From: Candidatus Melainabacteria bacterium RIFCSPLOWO2_02_FULL_35_15
Lineage (GTDB): Bacteria; Cyanobacteriota; Vampirovibrionia; 2-02-FULL-35-15
Assembly: GCA_001784585.1 (NCBI GenBank)
Contig: MFRN01000003.1
Location: forward strand, 1 to 36,062
Reading direction: 5' to 3'
Length of the DNA stretch: 36,062 nt
The position numbers were made by a program, and so were the translations under genes. Of this stretch, positions 32,601 through 36,062 are shown piece by piece. The notes below the pieces were generated by a model. The model was given only the letters and a program-made list of their open reading frames with translations. It was not told the DNA's origin and ran no database searches. Position 1 is the first letter of the stretch. The number at the start of each line of letters is the position of its first letter.

Positions 32601-32992
32601 GCATTTATGTTTGCAGGAGTATTTGCAAACATTTTTCTCTCACCCATTGCCTGATAGTATCTGGCCGCAGCTTTTAAAACTGATTCATTTTCAAGGGCCA
32701 GCTCAGGAGTAAGTTTGATCAGCTCATGAGGTTTCATGACATATTTTAATCTTGCAATTGCAACTGCCATGGCTACCCGTCTCCATGTCTGACTGATAGT
32801 TTCAATTGCTTCACCTTTTTCACTCCTTCTGCTATATAGTTTTCTAACAACTTCCTGAACGTTGTCAGGAAAGTTGGCATTAAAATCCATTGACAGAATT
32901 TCTTTTGCTTTTTCCTTACTAAAGATATTCTGTTTTTCCAGTGCATTTTCCATCTGGTTTGATACTAAACTATTTGATACAGTGATTGTCAT
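29636..32992 (-). CDS. nrdJ: Adenosylcobalamin-dependent (class II) ribonucleotide reductase
   Basis: Makes deoxyribonucleotides, using coenzyme B12 to start the radical, so it works with or without oxygen. The 1118-residue product has the catalytic-site blocks GGLAACGVTNAGDS, NPCGEQNLPAQTG (thiyl Cys and Glu) and CNLTTLHAAH, QQPTGTMAQLCGTSWGPEP further on, and a C-terminal four-cysteine motif (CPCCHSEF ... CLGCGWSHCG) for redox transfer or metal binding. No intein is seen. A Shine-Dalgarno (AGGA) precedes the ATG by about 9 bases. The control region upstream (33347-33411) has two NrdR boxes at the canonical spacing. No other RNR gene is in the window. Confidence 0.96.
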   Translation of the reverse strand: MTITVSNSLVSNQMENALEKQNIFSKEKAKEILSMDFNANFPDNVQEVVRKLYSRRSEKGEAIETISQTWRRVAMAVAIARLKYVMKPHELIKLTPELALENESVLKAAARYYQAMGERKMFANTPANINANPEVSLSVLQYEAHGEILGWNTYKIWMSENDLRQKYDRLPKAEKEKVKKWIFDIKGTNTNSNIYGQQQKLFYPNIIETNKHELAMGYYAARIKRRGGLAACGVTNAGDSLEDIEKAANEIMDATKGSMGMGINTSSLRPWQTPNSDGSTASGPDRFVEKLFCPAGQSIAQGGRRGGAFIELRDSDHPDVTLFIGKKQLPKEPNFPDVYDAMDLITPKIDANEYSDPSEYESALSQRQLSVMQKSLDYFSKVSFEYYTKQQYLKNYNVSVRAVRGFMAHVENKEWYPAYFTNSLWRGNLYDFTKPVLDSKGEQKVNPLNKEPLFELYSVSLEEFPLAESIAVKQNLQVLKSEDGKRIQVQRDGAFCFYAPDLFKRICIGMVNGGEPGIQFADHVETANANKHIYELHTCNPCGEQNLPAQTGKDGLEYRGICNLTTLHAAHKDFWDEHGNYQWEKMEEVAELATEFMDDVTTVSHFPILAQNSTARRERRNGGGFAGVAEFVARHELEFASKEANAFVTRLYDHLAKASIRASQRLAEERGVYEIWAGSTFAQKGLKVRNCCMINQQPTGTMAQLCGTSWGPEPFNGIVFSRKVRDAWVSFTSPGFEEAMKKRNTWPKTEQEVQELCDKIRKNGKRVTNLKEVPEDVQKIFKINTEIDPHAYITHLASIQKGVGGYPECFNALSNTCMIKGRLPWEYAWEATMRGYKLGVKSITFYPDGTRLSQPVEEQEKKSQEIKKLSKFVPHNLMALHVTPLQKEESQTGTLNAASLLRSEQNKVRVRPKRLYGFNEEVMTPEGPVHVHIYFDENGPRQVFAHLMRGGGVASGMIEAICRMATKALKWGCPPEDVANGLLNIQGGQKIIGIESSSIPDAIGKILKEACNGQYQLSLFNEVLNGNGGNKDVTNCASALEEKLQEEPMPVQTTLQRKHEIKFEEKFDEIIRARMDWIAHGHETQCPCCHSEFTNESFGNAACKSGPVCLGCGWSHCG

Positions 32993-33042
32993 CTTAGTCC
33001 TGATTTTAAGAAAAAGAACCTCTAATTAAGCTAATTTTCTTA

Positions 33043-33058
33043 CCTCTATATTTAGTGT
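33043..33058 (-). promoter_or_regulatory. Weak NrdR-like box near the nrdJ start
   Basis: ACACTAAATATAGAGG on the minus strand matches 13 of 16 positions of the NrdR-box consensus ACACWATATATWGTGT. It has no partner at the usual spacing, so it is doubtful. Confidence 0.3.
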
Positions 33059-33346
33059 CATCAAAATTTGGGAAAATCTTCAGATAACTGTCATACTTAA
33101 CTGTCTTATTAAAGATAGTAAAGATTAATGGTACCCTAAAATTGTTTTTTGTCATCTGTTTGTGATCTTTCTTTTACGTTTGTTTTTTTTGTTTACAATC
33201 ATCTTGAAAGCCTTACTATCATTAGGGTTTAAGGAGACTGATTTTACATTTGTGTAGCTTAGCATAGTATTTCTCTGTTCAAAAATTACCAGAACCTTTA
33301 TTTTGTGAGATTAGATTATTGTCTTTTAACCTTTTAGAAAAGAGCC

Positions 33347-33393
33347 TGTCATATTAAAGTGTGTGATACACGTCTATCTACTATATATAGTGT
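33347..33393 (-). promoter_or_regulatory. Paired NrdR boxes upstream of nrdJ
   Basis: Box 1 (33393-33378 on the minus strand, ACACTATATATAGTAG) matches 14 of 16 consensus bases. Box 2 (33362-33347, ACACTTTAATATGACA) keeps the first half. The linker is exactly 15 bases, as expected for NrdR operators, which bind as pairs. Box 1 overlaps the -10 region, so binding would block transcription. Confidence 0.72.
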
Positions 33394-33411
33394 TGACGGG
33401 TATATATACAA
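33384..33411 (-). promoter_or_regulatory. Candidate nrdJ promoter
   Basis: On the minus strand, TTGTAT (33411-33406) is followed after 16 bases by TATATA (33389-33384); an 18-base alternative is TATATA from 33387. The -10 lies in NrdR box 1. The leader would be about 380 nt. Confidence 0.5.
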
Positions 33412-33429
33412 ATGGTTCCTTCCAAAAAA

Positions 33430-33464
33430 AGCTGCAAGTTGTAAGCTTTAAGTTATAAGCTGAA
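33430..33464. repeat. Heptanucleotide array before the methyltransferase (5 x 7)
   Basis: Units AGCTGCA, AGTTGTA, AGCTTTA, AGTTATA, AGCTGAA end two bases before the ATG at 33466. The alternating pairs give a 14-nt super-period. It takes the place where a Shine-Dalgarno would be expected. Confidence 0.7.
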
Positions 33465-33465
33465 A

Positions 33466-34101
33466 ATGAGTAAAGTAAATAAAAGCAATTTTTGGGAAGA
33501 ACGGTACATTGCAAATAATACTCCGTGGGATACCGGAGAAGCTGCACCTGCTTTTGTTAAATATTTTGATAAAAAGAATTTGTTAAATAAAAAAGTTGCT
33601 GTTCTCGGTTGCGGTAAAGGGCATGATGCTTTTTACATTGCAAGTTTAAAAGAAGGTGAGATTAATGAATCCTGCCTTCAGGTTTATGGATTTGATTTTT
33701 CGCACAGTGCAGTTAAATTTTGCAAGGAGGTAAAAGAAAATAATAATAATAAAAATATTGATTTTTATCAGGCAGATTTTTTTGATCTAATAAAAGAGTT
33801 AAAATGGAAAAATTATTTTGACTTTGTAATAGAACACACCAGTTTATGTGCAATAGATCCATTACGCAGAAAAGAGTATGCAAACCTAATAAAATATCTT
33901 TTAAAACCAAACGGTAAATTAGTTGGTTTATTTTTTATAAGACCAATAGAACTGGGCGGCCCGCCTTTTGGCAGTACACAGGAAGAAATAAAAGAACTGT
34001 TTAAAAATGATTTTCTGGAGACAGAAGAGCTTCGCCACGAAAAATGTCCGCATACTTTTACCGGAGAAGAATATTTTGGGGTATTTGAGAAAAGAATATA
34101 A
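33466..34101 (+). CDS. SAM-dependent methyltransferase, TPMT-like
   Basis: The 211-residue class I methyltransferase has the thiopurine-methyltransferase-type start FWEERYIANNTPWDTGEAAPAF, SAM-binding motif I VAVLGCGKGHDAFYIA, acidic motif II YGFDFSHSAV, then DFVIEHTSLCAIDPLRRKEYANLI and FFIRPIELGGPPFGSTQEEI. The substrate is unknown; related enzymes methylate sulfur, selenium, tellurium or halide species. A polyasparagine stretch (NNNNKN) near residue 92 is encoded by AAT repeats. No Shine-Dalgarno is present; a heptanucleotide array fills the site. It is divergent from nrdJ. Confidence 0.88.
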   Translation: MSKVNKSNFWEERYIANNTPWDTGEAAPAFVKYFDKKNLLNKKVAVLGCGKGHDAFYIASLKEGEINESCLQVYGFDFSHSAVKFCKEVKENNNNKNIDFYQADFFDLIKELKWKNYFDFVIEHTSLCAIDPLRRKEYANLIKYLLKPNGKLVGLFFIRPIELGGPPFGSTQEEIKELFKNDFLETEELRHEKCPHTFTGEEYFGVFEKRI

Positions 34102-34190
34102 AACCAGATTTGCAAGTGCAAGTTTTTCCATAAGCAAAAATTATAAAGGACAGATTTATATTCCAGAACTGGCTTTGGTTGCTTAAAAAG

Positions 34191-34532
34191 TTACCGCTTC
34201 CCTATAGAGGTTTCGTAGCCATGTGCTTCTAAATATGCTTTTGCATATTGCAAAACTTGATGTGGTTCTGTTATTTCAGTTGGAGGCTCTGGGTTTTTGC
34301 TTGGATCATACGGAGATGTTCTCTTACCTATTTTTAACTCATCCATTTTGTCGCCAGATTTAGCAACTGATAGATCTATAGCACTAACTGTAGATAAATC
34401 TTCGTGTATTTGTGGAAAGTATACTGTCTTACATCCTGCTCGTTCCAAATCAGGACCAAGATTTATAAAGAATGGATGATTACCCCAAAAAATTACATTT
34501 ATTTTGGGTTGTGTTCCACTGACTGCTTGCAT
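34191..34532 (-). CDS. Small unknown protein
   Basis: The 113-residue product has a good Shine-Dalgarno (AAGGAG, about 9 bases from the ATG) and coding-like composition. It begins TQPKINVIFWGNHPFFINLGPDLERAGCKTVYFPQIHEDL, which could form a beta-alpha unit, then a Pro-rich loop and a C-terminal helix (HQVLQYAKAYLEAHGYE). No family recognised. It follows the ribbon-helix-helix gene by about 40 bases on the same strand. Confidence 0.65.
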   Translation of the reverse strand: MQAVSGTQPKINVIFWGNHPFFINLGPDLERAGCKTVYFPQIHEDLSTVSAIDLSVAKSGDKMDELKIGKRTSPYDPSKNPEPPTEITEPHQVLQYAKAYLEAHGYETSIGKR

Positions 34533-34572
34533 ACTATTTTCTCCTTTTTAAATAATTCTACAGTACGATTAC

Positions 34573-34881
34573 CTAATATGAGGATTTAATCTTCCCACCC
34601 GAGGCAGGTCTGTCTTTGGCAGAAAAGTTAAGCTTTTTAGTTTTCCCCTCTTTGTATTCTATAAGTCCTTCAGCAATGATTTGTTTTAAATTATCAACAT
34701 TAGAATTTTCAAAACCTAATTTACTTACAAAAGATATAACCAAATTATTGTTTACAAAATTAGTTAGTAAAAGTCTCACTATCTCATTAACTGAGCTAAA
34801 GCCGACTTCTTTAGCCTTTTTCTTAAGTTTATTATTTAGCTCTTCAGAAATAGGAACTTGTAATTTTAATTGATAAGTCAT
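34573..34881 (-). CDS. Ribbon-helix-helix-like antitoxin/regulator
   Basis: The 102-residue product begins YQLKLQVPISEELNNKLKKKAKEVGFSSVNEIVRLLL, which has the strand-helix-helix pattern of ribbon-helix-helix DNA-binding proteins. The middle is helical (VDNLKQIIAEGLIEYKEGK). The last residues, SAKDRPASGGKI, are encoded by the double-hairpin element at 34594-34623, so the original C-terminus may have been replaced. An AGAGGT lies about 8 bases before the ATG. No obvious toxin partner; the unknown gene at 34191 is the only candidate next to it. Confidence 0.65.
   Translation of the reverse strand: MTYQLKLQVPISEELNNKLKKKAKEVGFSSVNEIVRLLLTNFVNNNLVISFVSKLGFENSNVDNLKQIIAEGLIEYKEGKTKKLNFSAKDRPASGGKIKSSY
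34594..34623. repeat. Degenerate double-hairpin element in the RHH gene
   Basis: First half 34594-34608 is CCCACC, CGA, GGCAGG (4 of 6 pairs); second half 34609-34623 is TCTGTC, TTT, GGCAGA (6 pairs, one G-T). Size and layout equal the element at 80-109. Confidence 0.55.
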
Positions 34882-34986
34882 AAATTATACCTCTTTTATA
34901 CCATGATTATACCTTAAAAAGATTATATCTAATCAAGGTACAATTAGAATAATTGTAAGTCACTTTTAACTTTAGGTTAAGACTCG

Positions 34987-35003
34987 CAAGGTGGGAAACC
35001 TTG
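34987..35003. repeat. Hairpin after the EF-hand lipoprotein gene
   Basis: CAAGGT and ACCTTG pair perfectly around GGGAA. A second, weaker hairpin (GCTTCC/GGAGC) follows at about 35009-35022. They lie just downstream of the stop of the minus-strand gene and may end its transcript, though no T-tract is seen. Confidence 0.4.
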
Positions 35004-35029
35004 TCCCCGCTTCCAAAGGAGCTTGATTA

Positions 35030-35848
35030 CTATCTATCTATAAGTTTAACTGGCTCTGGAGCTGGAAGTGAGGGGTACTGTCCATATAGTTCTGAATATT
35101 GCTCTTGTAACTTATTCCTAATGCGATCACATGACAGTCTTGTTGAGAATTCAGTTGGTATGTTTAATGTTCGTTCCAACGACCTGCCTGCTTTTCCTAG
35201 TGAATATGCTGCAAAAGCATCTATTACCTTTCTAAAATCTTTTGGTGTAACTTGTCCTTTAGCATCTCTTTCTAGTTTTATGTTAGTTCTTTCTTCATAA
35301 AATTTAAGTGCTTCTGTTACATCAATCCTTCCATTTTTATCTTTATCAAACTTAGCAAATATCCTGGGAAGCGGAGTGTGGATAAACTCTTTGTTGTTCA
35401 TATAGTTATAAAGTTCTGCAGCAACATCCAGGCAAACCTCTTTTTCTTCAGAACTTGTATCCTTTGAATTACCAACTTTAATAAACCAATCACTAACTTT
35501 TAGTACTTTGTCTTTTGTTATTTTGTAGGGAAAATTATAGCCAATAGAAAGAATACAAGGACTATAGTGTGCTTTATCTGAATAAAATTCAAGTGCTTCT
35601 TCAGGGACATCTATTTTTCCATTTCCATTAAAATCATGAAGCTGAAATAATTTTGGTAATTTGCCTTTATAATCCCCGGATGCTGGAAAAGTGTAAAGTG
35701 TACTAGCCAGAAATGGTATATTATTAACTTCTTTTACTAATGCCGGTTCTGAAATTGTCTTGGCTCGATCTTGTTTTTGTTCATTTAATGTACATCCTAC
35801 TGGAAGTGTTACAGCTACAGCAGCAGCTAGTTTTAATATTGGATTCAT
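35030..35848 (-). CDS. EF-hand lipoprotein-like protein
   Basis: The 272-residue product begins with a signal stretch (LKLAAAVAVTLPVGC) whose Cys19 fits lipid modification. Two EF-hand loops are clear: DFNGNGKIDVPEE (about 74-86) and DKDKNGRIDVTE (about 169-180), each with Asp/Asn at positions 1, 3 and 5, Gly at 6 and Glu at 12, followed by similar helices (ALEFY, ALKFYEE). It is therefore probably a calcium-binding envelope protein made of two related modules. The Shine-Dalgarno AAGGAG lies about 10 bases before the ATG. Partner and role unknown. Confidence 0.82.
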   Translation of the reverse strand: MNPILKLAAAVAVTLPVGCTLNEQKQDRAKTISEPALVKEVNNIPFLASTLYTFPASGDYKGKLPKLFQLHDFNGNGKIDVPEEALEFYSDKAHYSPCILSIGYNFPYKITKDKVLKVSDWFIKVGNSKDTSSEEKEVCLDVAAELYNYMNNKEFIHTPLPRIFAKFDKDKNGRIDVTEALKFYEERTNIKLERDAKGQVTPKDFRKVIDAFAAYSLGKAGRSLERTLNIPTEFSTRLSCDRIRNKLQEQYSELYGQYPSLPAPEPVKLIDR

Positions 35849-36020
35849 TTACTTTCTTCTCCTTAAAATGATTTTTTACTTGTGGATATTATATTCCTAC
35901 TTATCTTCAAATTGCAATGTGTAAACTTGAGTTACTACTTAGGGTTTTAAGCAAAAATAATGTTTTTAGGTTAAGGGCACCGTCGGTTAATTGCTAAGAA
36001 TAAATTTAATTTAAGGAAAA

Positions 36021-36062
36021 ATGCAGGAAAAAATTAGAGAGGGAGTGACAGAAAAATGCACT
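36021..36062 (+). CDS. Possible start of a gene running off the window
   Basis: An ATG at 36021 has AAGG 5 bases upstream and stays open to the window end (MQEKIREGVTEKC). A second possible start is the ATG at 36057 after GAGGGAG. Only 14 codons are visible, so the call is weak. The region 35849-36020 holds the EF-hand gene's leader and nothing else that I can identify. Confidence 0.3.
   Translation, partial: MQEKIREGVTEKCT

Larger units (their letters stand above)
32993..33465. other. Long nrdJ leader and control region (no gene)
   Basis: No convincing ORF. On the minus strand it would be an nrdJ leader of about 380 nt. I looked for a cobalamin riboswitch, but the B12 box (GCCACTG) is absent. 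A partial NrdR-like match (13 of 16) lies at 33043-33058, and a heptanucleotide array lies at 33430-33464. Confidence 0.55.

Noticed and set aside
32848-32876. 29-nt near-perfect inverted repeat in the nrdJ N-terminus (CAACTTCCTGA arms)
   Set aside because: The encoded FPDNVQEVVRKLY aligns with the ordinary family sequence without an insertion, and the ends are not of the GTA...TAC type, so it is probably chance.
32993-33380. Cobalamin riboswitch upstream of nrdJ
   Set aside because: The conserved B12 box and its complement are absent on the transcribed strand.

Overview
This is an AT-rich stretch of a bacterial chromosome. The genes point to an uncultured, Gram-negative-type bacterium: it has the lipid A gene lpxA, an outer-membrane beta-barrel-like protein, lipoproteins with signal peptidase II, a YqeG-type phosphatase, the futalosine menaquinone gene mqnA and a B12-dependent ribonucleotide reductase. 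The YqeG phosphatase, the heptanucleotide repeats and the small dispersed palindromes would fit a relative of Cyanobacteria such as Candidatus Melainabacteria. That placement is a low-confidence inference, because no rRNA or other phylogenetic marker was compared.

Layout. 1-1450: tRNA-Pro(UGG) and a membrane-anchored SGNH hydrolase whose frame is broken at a run of eight A. 1589-4583 (+): ligA and two small envelope genes. 7112-4584 (-): an overlapping run lpxA-lspA-rluD-lapA-like. 7162-8266 (+): a VapBC-type toxin-antitoxin pair plus a coupled third gene of unknown function, ending in a terminator. 8375-10640: two secretion- or membrane-like orphan proteins. 10665-12924: an outer-membrane protein converging on a patatin phospholipase. 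13058-14964: leuCD. 14916-16445 (-): a secreted endonuclease/exonuclease/phosphatase-family protein. 16464-18899 (+): a RuBisCO-like methionine-salvage run mtnW-mtnX-mtnB, followed by a 640-bp two-ORF cassette bounded by direct repeats of the mtnB 3' end. 19533-21060 (-): yqeG and an arginase-family gene. 21211-22818: murJ. 22918-24666: an orphan helical protein built from an internal duplication. 25899-24628 (-): serS. 25929-29616 (+): TPR protein, DppC-like permease, nadE, mqnA. 32992-29636 (-): nrdJ with a paired NrdR operator about 350-400 bp upstream. 33466-36062: a TPMT-like methyltransferase, two small unknown genes, an EF-hand lipoprotein and the start of a further ORF.

Most genes are ordinary housekeeping. 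The unusual layer is the repeats. Palindromes of about 26-29 bp, several beginning GTA and ending TAC, sit inside the coding regions of rluD, an outer-membrane protein gene and nadE without breaking frame. A related palindrome is in the EEP-family gene, a probable decayed copy is in mqnA, and others lie between genes. A 22-bp perfect palindrome overlaps the start of lpxA. Two 30-bp double-hairpin elements share the same 15+15 architecture, and one of them forms the C-terminus of a small ribbon-helix-helix protein. Four unrelated sequences are tandem arrays with a strict 7-nt period, two of them inside mtnB. Together with the direct-repeat-bounded cassette, these suggest a genome shaped by many tiny non-autonomous elements. 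No transposase, CRISPR array, prophage or rRNA was seen.
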